64,000 nt of DNA from an uncultured Polaribacter sp. (GCA_943787375.1 CALSME010000002.1:186001-250000); one strand, 5' to 3'. Positions 1 through 7,872 are shown, counted from the stretch's first letter. Notes: a model not told the origin generated them from the sequence alone. Translations and numbers: made by a program.

Positions 1-308
1 ATTTTTCAAAATTAGATGTCCGAGTGGGAACTATTTTAGCGGCAGAGAAAGTTGCGAAAACCAAAAAATTATTACAGTTAAAAGTAGATGTTGGTATCGA
101 TGTTAGAACCATAGTTTCTGGAATTGCTGAAAGTTTTTCTCCAGAAGACATTATCGGACAACAAGTTTCTGTATTGGTCAATTTAGCACCCCGTAAAATT
201 AGAGGCGTTGAAAGCCAGGGAATGATTTTAATGACAGATACTCCAGACGGAAAACTTGCCTTTGTTGCGCCTGAGAGAAGTATTAAAAACGGTCAAGAAG
301 TAAGTTAA
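1..308 (+). CDS. metG: Methionyl-tRNA synthetase, C-terminal tRNA-binding domain (5' end outside window)
   Basis: Frame is open to the left edge (first full codon at 3) and ends at TAA 306-308. The visible ~100 residues form an EMAPII-like OB-fold tRNA-binding domain: opening LDVRVGTIL, central NLAPRKIRGVESQGM and the closing GKLAFVAPER. This domain is fused to the C-terminus of MetRS in Bacteroidota and helps dimerisation and tRNA binding. The catalytic core lies outside the window, so a free-standing tRNA-binding protein such as CsaA/Trbp111 cannot be fully excluded, although an internal start would have to be the GTG at 24. The stop codon overlaps the ATG of the following deacetylase remnant (TAATG), which suggests an ancestral two-gene operon. 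Confidence 0.85.
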   Translation, partial: FSKLDVRVGTILAAEKVAKTKKLLQLKVDVGIDVRTIVSGIAESFSPEDIIGQQVSVLVNLAPRKIRGVESQGMILMTDTPDGKLAFVAPERSIKNGQEVS

Positions 309-643
309 TGCTATAAATAGCATACCATCCTATTTATAGTCACGAATTGCCTGCGGGTCATCGATTTCCAATGGAAAAATACGACCTGCTTCCTGAACAA
401 TTATTATACGAAGGGACCTGTATTGCTGAAAACTTCTTTACACCAGAAATTCTAAACAACAAGCATTTTTTTCCAGTGCATGATCCTGAATACTTCTTTG
501 ATTTATTCAATATCTCGCTTTCTCAAAAAGCGGCTAGAAAAATTATATTTCAACTATTCCAAATTTGGCAAATCAGATTTTTGATGGATCTGTTAAACGA
601 TTTGATTAAACATTTTCTCAGGTTGGAATTCAATTTTCGATAA
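308..643 (+). pseudogene. Histone deacetylase/AcuC-family remnant with nonsense codon 3
   Basis: ATG at 308 overlaps the metG stop. Its third codon is TAA (314-316), but the same frame continues from 317 as a recognisable deacetylase-family N-terminus: IAYHPIYSHELPAGHRFPME, then LLPEQLLYEGT and a VHDPEYF motif. Similarity as I know the family fades around position 545 (after LSQKAARKI), and the frame ends at 641-643. The catalytic His-His and Asp-X-His motifs that should follow are absent, and I found no continuation in any forward frame up to 880. A full-length family member is about 300 residues, so this is roughly one quarter. Restarting at the TTG at 347 is possible but would still give a protein without an active site. 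Confidence 0.75.
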
Positions 644-880
644 ATTGTTAGTGATGTGGTCGGCCCTGACATAAAATTCAAATTCAACGTCTTAAAAAAG
701 GAAAATACTCTAAAAAGAATTTACCCGGAATTTTAAATTTCTAATTAAGCAATATGTTTTAAAAATAAAACCCTATTCTTTTAAAAAATTCGTGATTATA
801 AACAGCCTAGAATCCATTTAATAAATTGGGCAATATTATTTGATTGATATTGACCAAACAATTGAAAATTTACTAATTTT
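644..880. other. AT-rich decayed stretch without recognisable gene
   Basis: No open frame of note on either strand, no hairpin terminator and no similarity I can recognise. It sits between the truncated deacetylase and the 3' end of the AraC-type regulator, so it probably holds the eroded remainder of the deacetylase locus or a deletion junction. This is inference from position only. Confidence 0.4.
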
Positions 881-1984
881 TTATTTTTTAGCTTCCTTTA
901 GTTTCAACACCCTTATTTTGGTCCAGTATTTTGTTGGTGTGACTCCTTTAATCTTTTTAAAAGCCCTATAAAATGTTTGAGGTGAATTAAATCCTGCGTC
1001 TTCAGACAAAGACTTTAAGTTTTTATTAATTAGGTAACCCTTTTCAATTAGCTCAACAACTCTATTAACTCTGTATGAATTAACAAAATCATTAAAATTT
1101 AATTTAGTATTTGTAAGTATCGCTTTTTGCACCTTTAATTTATTACAGCCAGTATGAGCCATGATATCATAGATGGTAAGTCTTCTTTTTAAGTAAGCTT
1201 TTTCATTTTTCATTAGATTCTCAATTTTAGAATAAGTCTCTTCGATAAGAAATTGCTCAATAATATCAACTTTTTTAAGAAGTGGAAAATAACTAAACAA
1301 AACAGGATTGAAAATAAAGAAAATAAGAGACAAAATTGAATTAATTAGAATAATTAATTGTATTCCTTCGTCAAAGACAGGGTTTATTATATTGAAGTAA
1401 TAACAGCTTGTTATCAGTATCGTTTCGATTAAAACAAATAGGTAGCTATAAATCCAAATTTCATAAAGTTGTATCTTTTTTATTCTATTTGATATTCGTA
1501 TTTCTTTTAAGCATATTCTCAGGAGGTATATAAATAATGAAATGGATACTATCGATTTTACAAATACTTTATCGCTAAAATAAACAGGGTTATTTATTTT
1601 TAGTAGCAAAATATTTGATTTAACAGTTTTGTAATTTAATAAATATACTTCAAAATAATTTAAAATTATGATTAGGGTATATAATATCAGTGGAATGAAA
1701 AAAAGATATGATATTTCTTTCTTATACCCTTGTATAGCAGAACAAACATGAAGTATGAGAAAAACAAAAGAGCTGATATGTAGAATGTTAATCAAGTCAA
1801 AAAAAACAGATCCAATATTATAAAATTGTATCCCCTTGAACAATGAAGTAGCTGATAGTAATAAAACCGTATGAATAATAATGTAATCTAAATGGAATTT
1901 GTTTTGGTGATTACGTTTAATAACTAAAAAGAAAACTAATGCAATGAGTAATATTATGACAGCATCAATAATTTGATTTTCCAT
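881..1984 (-). CDS. Membrane-anchored AraC/XylS-family transcriptional regulator
   Basis: 367 residues. Residues 1-235 are strongly hydrophobic with about seven or eight predicted membrane segments separated by short loops (for example VIILLIALVFFLVI at 9-22). Residues ~255-367 are an AraC-type double helix-turn-helix: first helix pair around 274-310, second around 322-355 with NLKSLSEDAGFNSPQTFYRA and the family signature KKIKGVTPTKYW. This build, a multi-pass sensor fused to an AraC DNA-binding domain, is common in Flavobacteriaceae; ligands are generally unknown. The gene is divergent from the T9SS gene at 2212, a plausible target. ATG 1984 is preceded by an unusual leader made of 8-bp repeats (1990-2045) below a TATTTTTG box. 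Confidence 0.85.
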   Translation of the reverse strand: MENQIIDAVIILLIALVFFLVIKRNHQNKFHLDYIIIHTVLLLSATSLFKGIQFYNIGSVFFDLINILHISSFVFLILHVCSAIQGYKKEISYLFFIPLILYTLIIILNYFEVYLLNYKTVKSNILLLKINNPVYFSDKVFVKSIVSISLFIYLLRICLKEIRISNRIKKIQLYEIWIYSYLFVLIETILITSCYYFNIINPVFDEGIQLIILINSILSLIFFIFNPVLFSYFPLLKKVDIIEQFLIEETYSKIENLMKNEKAYLKRRLTIYDIMAHTGCNKLKVQKAILTNTKLNFNDFVNSYRVNRVVELIEKGYLINKNLKSLSEDAGFNSPQTFYRAFKKIKGVTPTKYWTKIRVLKLKEAKK

Positions 1985-1989
1985 TTTTA

Positions 1990-2045
1990 TCTAATAATCT
2001 AATAATCCAATAATCCAATAATCCAATAATCCAATAATCCAATAA
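1990..2045 (-). repeat. 8-bp tandem repeat array (7 units) in the regulator's leader
   Basis: Read on the plus strand: two TCTAATAA units (1990-2005) followed by five TCCAATAA units (2006-2045), head to tail without gaps. The array begins five bases upstream of the regulator's start codon at 1984 and ends next to the -7 box at 2047-2054, so nearly the whole predicted 5' leader is repeat. Confidence 0.95.
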
Positions 2046-2046
2046 T

Positions 2047-2054
2047 CAAAAATA
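2047..2054 (-). promoter_or_regulatory. Candidate -7 promoter box of the AraC-type regulator
   Basis: CAAAAATA on the plus strand reads TATTTTTG on the minus strand, a full match to the Bacteroidota TAnnTTTG -7 element. No TTTG -33 element at proper spacing is visible. Transcription from here would start in the first units of the repeat array. Confidence 0.45.
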
Positions 2055-2174
2055 TTAAATTTTATTTGGTATAATAGTTTTTTTTTTGATATGTTTTTAT
2101 TTTTATTTGATAGTAGTGTTTTTTTAATGGATTAATGTTATAGAAAATTTTCAATTAATAAGTCAATTATTAAA

Positions 2175-2182
2175 TATTTTTG
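2175..2182 (+). promoter_or_regulatory. Candidate -7 promoter box of the T9SS gene at 2212
   Basis: TATTTTTG, a full TAnnTTTG match, 29 bases before the ATG at 2212. No convincing -33 element was seen. It faces away from the regulator's own box at 2047-2054. Confidence 0.4.
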
Positions 2183-2211
2183 CTGGTCATTTAACAACAA
2201 TAAATTTTAAT

Positions 2212-3753
2212 ATGAACAAAAAATTACTTTATTTAATCTTAATGATTTCAACTTCAATCTGGTCTCAAGATTTATATGTCTCGTCAGGTGGAAACATCAC
2301 GATAAAATCAACCTCTAACATACATGTTTCTGGAAATATTAGTGTGGATGCATCGGGAAGTCTTGTGGCCGAATCTGATGCTACTCATAGTGCATCTCTA
2401 ATTAACAATGGATCGGTAACTGGAAATGTCACTTACAGCCGCTACGTACCAGCAACTGGCACAAGTTGGAACCACATAGCACCCCCTGTAGGAACACAAG
2501 ATGTATTAAGTTTTGTATTAGCTTCCGAAAATGCTATTCGAACAGGTACAGCAGGTAATTATGCACTTGCTGTGTGGGAAAGCGCTAATAATAGTGGTGA
2601 AAAGTGGGCATACCACAATGAATCTCCAACGACAGCAACACAACAAGATATTGGTAATTTTGAAAATGGTCAGGGATATAGTACTAGTAGAACTAGTTCA
2701 GGAACCTACACTTTTACAGGTGGTGTAACGACTTCAGATGTTACGAAATATATTGGGGGTGCCGGATCTAATTGGACTGCTATCGGAAACCCTTATCCAG
2801 CGTATTTATCAGCAAAAGCTGTTTATGAAGCAAATACCACGGTGCTTAACGAAGCAGCATTAGGTATGTATCTTTGGGATCCAACAACCGCTCAATGGGT
2901 TGTTTTTAATGCCTCATCTTCTGACCAACAATTGCATCCGGGAAAAGGTTTTTTAGTGAAATCAAAAGCAGGTGCACAAGTAACCGATACACAAAGTTTT
3001 GTGTTTCCGTCCTCTTTACGAGTATTTCAAGGAACTACCGATACTTTTTTAAGAACCACCCCAGTTAAAAAGGTCGTTATACATCTTAACAGCGCCAATG
3101 CTGTTTCTGCAACTACTTTGAAGTATTTTTCAAGCACAACTTCAGGATTTGATTTGGGTTGGGATGCAGCCGCTTTTGACGGTCAGTCAACCACTTTTTC
3201 AATCAATACCCAATTGGTAGAAGATAGTGAAGGAGTCGATTATACCTTGCAGTGTTTAAATGAAAACGACTACCAATCGAATGTAGTGTCTTTATCTGTA
3301 AAGACAGGCGCCAACGAACCCATTACTTTTTTTGCAGAAACCCAAAATTTACCTGCAAACATGGATGTTTACTTAGAGGACAAGTTGAATGGGACCATTC
3401 AAAAAATAAACGATACTTCCTATACAATAACTCCTTCAGAAGCTTTAGATGGTATCGGCAACTTTTACCTGCATACTTCTAGCACAACCCTTACCTACGA
3501 AGATTTAACGGCGTTAGAAAGTAATTGGAATGTTTATAAGAAAGACAATCGAACACTTTTTATCTCTGGATTACAACAAAATGAGCGCGCTTCTTTATTG
3601 CTCTACAATGCATTAGGGCAAAAAATGTTTTCAACTGATTATGCCATTCAAAACACAAATGAGGTGTCAATACCCAACCTAAAGGCTGGTCTTTATATTG
3701 TTAAAATCTCAACAGAGGTCAAACAGTATACCAAAAAAATAATCATAGAGTAA
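2212..3753 (+). CDS. Secreted protein with T9SS type A C-terminal sorting domain
   Basis: 513 residues. A signal peptide (residues 1-19, ending SIWSQ) is followed by a beta-rich, Ser/Thr/Gly/Asn-rich body. The last ~80 residues (434-513) form a type A sorting domain: LLLYNALGQKMFS, then IPNLKAGLYIVKIS and the terminal KKIIIE. Such proteins cross the outer membrane through the T9SS and are released or attached to the surface. The early GSVTGNVTYSRYVP stretch and a later GNPYPAYLS motif occur in many flavobacterial T9SS cargo proteins of unknown role; I recognise no enzyme motif. It heads the run with the micropeptide at 3784 and the secreted proteins at 4014 and 5470, and is divergent from the AraC-type regulator. 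Confidence 0.85.
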   Translation: MNKKLLYLILMISTSIWSQDLYVSSGGNITIKSTSNIHVSGNISVDASGSLVAESDATHSASLINNGSVTGNVTYSRYVPATGTSWNHIAPPVGTQDVLSFVLASENAIRTGTAGNYALAVWESANNSGEKWAYHNESPTTATQQDIGNFENGQGYSTSRTSSGTYTFTGGVTTSDVTKYIGGAGSNWTAIGNPYPAYLSAKAVYEANTTVLNEAALGMYLWDPTTAQWVVFNASSSDQQLHPGKGFLVKSKAGAQVTDTQSFVFPSSLRVFQGTTDTFLRTTPVKKVVIHLNSANAVSATTLKYFSSTTSGFDLGWDAAAFDGQSTTFSINTQLVEDSEGVDYTLQCLNENDYQSNVVSLSVKTGANEPITFFAETQNLPANMDVYLEDKLNGTIQKINDTSYTITPSEALDGIGNFYLHTSSTTLTYEDLTALESNWNVYKKDNRTLFISGLQQNERASLLLYNALGQKMFSTDYAIQNTNEVSIPNLKAGLYIVKISTEVKQYTKKIIIE

Positions 3754-3783
3754 GCAAACTTAAAAAATAGAAGTAAACCCAAT

Positions 3784-3960
3784 ATGGAAAAAATAAAACA
3801 TAAAACAGACGATATAAATCGAAAAGAGGCACTTTCAAAGATAAAAACTTACGGTAAGTACGCTGCTTTAACAGCACTGGGAACATTTATTCTTTTAAAC
3901 CCCCAAAAAGCTCAAGCATTAAGTGCACCATCGGACAATGGAGGGGGAAGTGGTTTTTAG
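3784..3960 (+). CDS. Small secreted micropeptide precursor (58 residues)
   Basis: ATG 3784 to TAG 3958-3960, 58 residues. A long charged N-region (MEKIKHKTDDINRKEALSKI) is followed by a hydrophobic core (YAALTALGTFILL, 26-38) and an AQA site at 43-45 that looks like a signal peptidase I cleavage site. Cleavage there would leave a 13-residue Gly/Ser-rich tail (LSAPSDNGGGSGF). I recall short flavobacterial hypothetical proteins with the same RKEA-K-I-x-x-YGKYAALTALGTF pattern next to surface-protein genes; no function is known to me. It sits 30 bases after the T9SS gene and 53 bases before the next secreted protein, on the same strand, so co-transcription is likely. It could alternatively be a membrane-retained peptide. 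Confidence 0.7.
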   Translation: MEKIKHKTDDINRKEALSKIKTYGKYAALTALGTFILLNPQKAQALSAPSDNGGGSGF

Positions 3961-4013
3961 AAGGGATACATATTCATCCCAAAGTTTAAACAAAAAAATT
4001 TAATTAAAAAAAA

Positions 4014-5399
4014 ATGAAACAACTATTTATAATTTTAGCTACCTTATTACTAACGGTTAACATGTATGCCCAAGTGGGAATTAATAATGAAAACCCAGAT
4101 GCTTCGGCGGCATTAGATATAACCTCTACCACTAAAGGTCTTTTATTGCCAAGGATGACCAATGCGCAACGCTTGGCTATTTCAAATCCAGCTGCTGGAT
4201 TGCAGGTATTCGTTACGGATTTTAACGGAGGATCATTTATGTTTTATGACGGTAATCTATGGGGAAGAGTTAACATTTTTACGCAACCAGGTGCCCCTAC
4301 TATACAGAGCGTATTTCCTAGTGACCCAAATACTATAGGGGTTTCTTTTACGGCACCGTCAAGTAATGGAGGTAATGCGATTACATCCTATACAGCTACT
4401 TCAAACCCTGGAAATATTACCGCCACTATAAATCAATCTGGAAGCGGAACAATATATGTATCCGGGCTAGTAGATCAAACAGCTTATACCTTTACGGTTA
4501 CAGCTACCAATGCCATTGGTGTCAGTTTACCTAGTGCTCCCTCAAGTTCAGAAATAGCTTATAATATAGCAGGTTCACAATTGTTTGATTTAAGTGAATC
4601 AGAACGAAACTATATTGACCAAACAAATAGTTTACCTGCGATGGGTTTGCATTCATGGTATCAATTAACAAATTTTGAATTAGATAATAATGGAGATTTA
4701 CGCCCTGTAGGGTATTCTAGCGGAAGTAGTAATGGTAAAGAATATTTAATGCTTTCAGACAGCAACAGTTGGAATGAGACCACTAAGGTGTTTCTGGCGG
4801 AATACACCTACAGTCACAGTGATAATCCATCAGGTACTAACTTTTCTAACGGATCTGGTTCTGTTAAGAATGAATCTGTAACTATTTCACCAAGTTCAAA
4901 ATTTTTAAAATTAGAAGCTAGTGGCAGTAACTACAATGTGTCTATAACAATACAAGATAGAGTTGATCCCTTGTATCTTATCGTAGATACCTATGGGTCT
5001 AACAATCAATTTAATTATACATATGAAAATGGAAGTGATGTCTCATTAATTTACTACAAAAACAATCTCCTAGGTTCTGGAAACAGTGTGTCGGGTTTAA
5101 GTCTGGGTACAGAATTGAATTATACTCCCACTGCTACATTAGCACATGCTGAGGACATTTTAGCCAGCGGAGCACCTTCAAGAGTCCTTTGGTTTTCAGG
5201 AGATATGATTAATACAATTTATAATACTTGTGGTTATCCATATACCGATAATTTCGACCCTAATTATCCTGCACCACAATTTATTCCAAAAACAATAAAC
5301 GGTTATAGTATATTCTTGTCTGACCTTGGGGATTCTTATGAGTCAAATATAGATAAATATATGAATTGTAATACAATTTATAATAACCCTGCATATTAG
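4014..5399 (+). CDS. Secreted protein with flavobacterial N-terminal module and fibronectin type III domain
   Basis: 461 residues. Signal peptide 1-20 (ending MYAQ), then the module [16 protein letters not shown]...KGLLLPRMT (21-50) and a short beta strand region to ~90 that is common at the start of flavobacterial surface proteins. Residues ~92-182 are a fibronectin type III domain (PGAPTIQSV start, [21 protein letters not shown]). The remaining ~280 residues are not recognised; they are polar with a few Cys near the end and lack a type A sorting domain. The protein is probably exported and held at the surface or in the matrix. It is a sister of the protein at 5470, with which it shares the first ~75 residues' pattern but not the C-terminus. 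Confidence 0.75.
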   Translation: MKQLFIILATLLLTVNMYAQVGINNENPDASAALDITSTTKGLLLPRMTNAQRLAISNPAAGLQVFVTDFNGGSFMFYDGNLWGRVNIFTQPGAPTIQSVFPSDPNTIGVSFTAPSSNGGNAITSYTATSNPGNITATINQSGSGTIYVSGLVDQTAYTFTVTATNAIGVSLPSAPSSSEIAYNIAGSQLFDLSESERNYIDQTNSLPAMGLHSWYQLTNFELDNNGDLRPVGYSSGSSNGKEYLMLSDSNSWNETTKVFLAEYTYSHSDNPSGTNFSNGSGSVKNESVTISPSSKFLKLEASGSNYNVSITIQDRVDPLYLIVDTYGSNNQFNYTYENGSDVSLIYYKNNLLGSGNSVSGLSLGTELNYTPTATLAHAEDILASGAPSRVLWFSGDMINTIYNTCGYPYTDNFDPNYPAPQFIPKTINGYSIFLSDLGDSYESNIDKYMNCNTIYNNPAY

Positions 5400-5469
5400 T
5401 GAAAATAAACTTTTTGTTTATGATTGCTATATAATCCAATAAAAATATTTAATTTATAAATACAAACAC

Positions 5470-6324
5470 ATGAAAAAAATTACTTTTGTCCTATTATTAA
5501 TTCCATTCTCTTTGTTTTCTCAGGTAGGAATTGGAACAAGCAACCCAAATGCAGCAGCTGCATTAGATATAAGTTCAACTACAAGTGGAGTACTTTTACC
5601 TCGTATGACTGAAACACAAAGGGATGCAATTTCTTCACCTCCTCAGGGTTTACTTATTTATTGTACTAATTGCGGGTCTTCGGGAGAATTGCAAATATTC
5701 AACGGAGTCTCTTATACCAATATGATTGGAGGTGACACTCAACCTAATCTTGCTGTTGGTACTAACTATCAAGGAGGATATATTGCATATCTTTTTGAGG
5801 TAGGAGATGTTGGATATATTGAAGGCGAAAAACATGGGATTATTGCTTCAACATCAGACTTGAGTAATGGGATTCGATGGGGGAACACAAATGATGGTGC
5901 TTCAACTACTTACGATTGTATAAATTCACACAATGGTTCTCCGTATGCTTTACCTTGTGCGATTGGTTCAGGAAGTTCAAATACGACACTAATAACGAGC
6001 CTCAACGGTGCAGGATCTTATGCTGCTAAAATCTGTGAAGATTATACTATAACTGTAAATGGCGTTTCTTACGATGATTGGTTTTTGCCTAGTAAAGACG
6101 AAATGAGTGAACTCATAAATAGTGCTAGTTCAATTGGTGGACTTCATTGGAATACAACCGTAGCAAATTACGAATGGGCACCAGAGAATTATTATTGGAC
6201 ATCAACTGGTGATGTCTTTCAAGACAGAGCTACTACCGCTAGATCAAGTGCTCCTAGTGCAGGGTATAATAATAGAAACTTTAGAGGCGAACTTTGTAGT
6301 GTTAGAGCTGTAAGATATTTTTAA
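5470..6324 (+). CDS. Secreted protein with same N-terminal module and Lcl/DUF1566-like C-terminal domain
   Basis: 284 residues. Signal peptide 1-18 (ending LFSQ) and the module VGIGTSNPNAAAALDISSTT...LLPRMT, closely matching the protein at 4014. The C-terminal ~80 residues (DDWFLPSKDEMSELIN, YYWTSTGD, CSVRAVRYF) look like the DUF1566/Lcl C-terminal or 'major paralogous' fold, a C-type-lectin-like domain found in adhesins. No T9SS type A sorting domain is present, so export beyond the periplasm is uncertain. Neighbouring genes suggest a surface or adhesion role; this is inference. Confidence 0.75.
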   Translation: MKKITFVLLLIPFSLFSQVGIGTSNPNAAAALDISSTTSGVLLPRMTETQRDAISSPPQGLLIYCTNCGSSGELQIFNGVSYTNMIGGDTQPNLAVGTNYQGGYIAYLFEVGDVGYIEGEKHGIIASTSDLSNGIRWGNTNDGASTTYDCINSHNGSPYALPCAIGSGSSNTTLITSLNGAGSYAAKICEDYTITVNGVSYDDWFLPSKDEMSELINSASSIGGLHWNTTVANYEWAPENYYWTSTGDVFQDRATTARSSAPSAGYNNRNFRGELCSVRAVRYF

Positions 6325-6351
6325 AGCGCAAAGCATTAGAAAATAAAGTAA

Positions 6352-6459
6352 ATCAATAATAAAATTCTTTTTAATTCTCTAATTGTTTTATTCATTTTTT
6401 CTTGTTCAAATGAAATCAAAAATAAACCAATTAGAGTAGCACAAGAAGTTTATTTTTAA
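6352..6459 (+). pseudogene. Lipoprotein N-terminus remnant without start codon
   Basis: The frame from 6352 to the TAA at 6457-6459 reads INNKILFNSLIVLFIFSCSN and 15 more residues. This is a textbook lipoprotein signal (short basic N-region, hydrophobic core, lipobox IFSC), but the expected ATG is an ATC (6352-6354) and the frame stops after about 35 codons. Either a truncated lipoprotein gene that lost its start, or a tiny lipoprotein started from ATC. The frame directly upstream is closed by TAA at 6349-6351. Low certainty, since AT-rich sequence easily encodes hydrophobic stretches. Confidence 0.35.
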
Positions 6460-6498
6460 AAAGAGAAACCTGAACGAATCGTCCAGGTTTCTCTTTTT
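6458..6498. terminator. Bidirectional hairpin terminator
   Basis: Perfect 15-bp stem (6458-6472 with 6484-6498) closing an 11-base loop, with five A on the left and five T on the right, so it can end transcription from both sides: the 5470 gene on plus and ssb on minus. Confidence 0.85.
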
Positions 6499-6517
6499 CA
6501 TAACAATTAACAATGAG

Positions 6518-6853
6518 TTACTTACTCCCCAGTAGTAATAAATCATTCACTAGAATTTCTGTAACATATCTTTTTTCTCCTTCTTTGGTTTCATAAGAAC
6601 GGTTGGTGAGTTTTCCTTCTACTGCAATTTCTTGCCCTTTCTTTACGTAGTTTTCTACAACACTTACAAGACCGCCTCTCACAACAACATTGTGCCAATA
6701 GGCACGCTCAACTTTTGTGCCTTCTTTGTCTTTGTAACTATCGTCTGTGGCCATCGAAAATTTTGCCATTTTGTTTCCGTCTTGGAAAGTTACGATTTCT
6801 GGTTCTCCACCCAATCTACCAATTAACTGTACTTTGTTTCTTAACGTATTCAT
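6518..6853 (-). CDS. ssb: Single-stranded DNA-binding protein, short form
   Basis: 111 residues with a full OB-fold SSB core: N-terminal MNTLRNKVQLIGRLGGEP, KFSMATDDSY, the AYWHNVVVRG strand, VENYVKKGQEIAVEGKLTNR and the YVTEILVND strand. The flexible linker and acidic tip that recruit partner proteins in long SSBs are missing; the protein ends LLLLGSK. Short SSBs of this type are frequent in Flavobacteriaceae beside a longer paralogue, so this may be an accessory SSB; whether a long one exists cannot be seen here. Divergent from the zinc-ribbon gene at 7034. Confidence 0.9.
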   Translation of the reverse strand: MNTLRNKVQLIGRLGGEPEIVTFQDGNKMAKFSMATDDSYKDKEGTKVERAYWHNVVVRGGLVSVVENYVKKGQEIAVEGKLTNRSYETKEGEKRYVTEILVNDLLLLGSK

Positions 6854-6956
6854 AAGATAAGTTTTTTAAAACACCTGCTTTCGCTTGGTGCATGTTTATA
6901 TTTGTTTTTGTTGATTCGTTTCAACACTGCAAAGTTGCGAAACCAAAGAAGTTTTA

Positions 6957-7008
6957 TTCGGTTGCAAAGCAATTACTTTCGGTTGTAATTAATTGTAGTC
7001 GTTTGTAA
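6957..7008 (+). promoter_or_regulatory. Three phased direct repeats between ssb and the zinc-ribbon gene
   Basis: TTCGGTTGCAA (6957-6967), TTCGGTTGTAA (6978-6988) and GTCGTTTGTAA (6998-7008), spaced 21 and 20 bases, i.e. two helical turns. They lie in the divergent ssb/zinc-ribbon promoter region, directly upstream of a possible -7 box at 7022-7029 (TATCTTTA). The third copy is part of an inverted repeat CGTTT-GT-AAACG (7000-7011). Likely operator half-sites. Confidence 0.5.
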
Positions 7009-7033
7009 ACGAATAATTATGTATCTTTATCTC

Positions 7034-7387
7034 ATGGAAAAAAGAGAATGCTTAGCATGCAAAGAACCCGTGAAAGGTAGAGTAGATAAGAAATTCTGTT
7101 CTGATTATTGTAGAAATGCCTACAATAACAACGTAAATAAAAACAGTAAAAACCTGATTCGAAACATCAACAATCGGCTACGAAAAAATCATAAAATTTT
7201 AACGGATTTAAACATTTCAGGAAAAACGAAAGTCACCAGAACAAAATTATACGATAAAGGATTCGACTTTCAGTTTTTCACTTCACTCTACAAAACCAAA
7301 ACTGGGAACACCTATTTTTATATTTATGATGAAGGATATTTGGCTTTAGAAAATGAACTCTTCTTACTCATTCGAAAAGAACGTTAA
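7034..7387 (+). CDS. Small zinc-ribbon protein of unknown function
   Basis: 117 residues from ATG 7034. Cys6, Cys9, Cys22 and Cys26 (ECLACKEP...KFCSDYCRNAYNN) make a DUF2116-like treble-clef or zinc-ribbon; the rest is basic and mostly helical then beta (TYFYIYDEGYLAL). The ATG at 7019 gives five more residues but would place the possible -7 box TATCTTTA (7022-7029) inside the gene, so 7034 is preferred. Flavobacterial homologues are annotated hypothetical. The basic, Asn/Lys-rich middle could fit nucleic-acid binding, but nothing in the sequence proves it. tadA is convergent downstream. Confidence 0.7.
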   Translation: MEKRECLACKEPVKGRVDKKFCSDYCRNAYNNNVNKNSKNLIRNINNRLRKNHKILTDLNISGKTKVTRTKLYDKGFDFQFFTSLYKTKTGNTYFYIYDEGYLALENELFLLIRKER

Positions 7388-7422
7388 AGCGATCGAAATT
7401 CTTTTTTAAGGAAGGAAATTAC

Positions 7423-7872
7423 TTAATTCAGATTTCTTTTTGCTGCAAAAAAGCGCTTTAAGATTTGAGCACATTCGTTTTCTAAAATACCACTAACTAC
7501 TTTTGTTTTTGGATGCAATTTGGTGTTTAAGTTCACAAAACCTCGATCGGGTTCAGAGGCACCATATACAATTTTACCAAGCTGCGCCCAATAACTTGCA
7601 CCGGCACACATTTGACAGGGTTCTAGGGTCACATACATCGTACATTCTTTCAAATACTTTCCTCCAAGAAAATCGGCAGCAGCCGTAAAAGCTTGCATTT
7701 CGGCATGGGCTGTAACATCGTTTAAGGTTTCTGTTAAGTTGTGTGCTCTTGCTATAATTTGATCTTTTAAAACAATCACAACTCCCACAGGTACTTCGCC
7801 TTTGTCAAAAGCAGTAGCGGCTTCTTGCAGTGCTTTTTTCATAAAATAGGTGTCATCGAAGGGCTGTATCAT
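7423..7872 (-). CDS. tadA: tRNA-specific adenosine deaminase
   Basis: 149 residues, usual length. Deaminates A34 of tRNA-Arg(ACG) to inosine. The cytidine-deaminase fold is clear: HAEMQA with zinc ligand His56 and catalytic Glu58, and EPCQMCAGA with zinc ligands Cys86 and Cys89. Divergent from dxs; the two share about 108 bases of upstream DNA. A guanine or cytosine deaminase is the main alternative, but the TADxxxHAEM-like spacing (NDVTAHAEM) and PCxMCAGA motif favour TadA. Confidence 0.93.
   Translation of the reverse strand: MIQPFDDTYFMKKALQEAATAFDKGEVPVGVVIVLKDQIIARAHNLTETLNDVTAHAEMQAFTAAADFLGGKYLKECTMYVTLEPCQMCAGASYWAQLGKIVYGASEPDRGFVNLNTKLHPKTKVVSGILENECAQILKRFFAAKRNLN

Noticed and set aside
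4014..6324. Phage tail-fibre or prophage origin of the module-sharing secreted proteins
   Set aside because: Both have signal peptides and sit among chromosomal secretion genes; no capsid, terminase, integrase or lysis gene is near.
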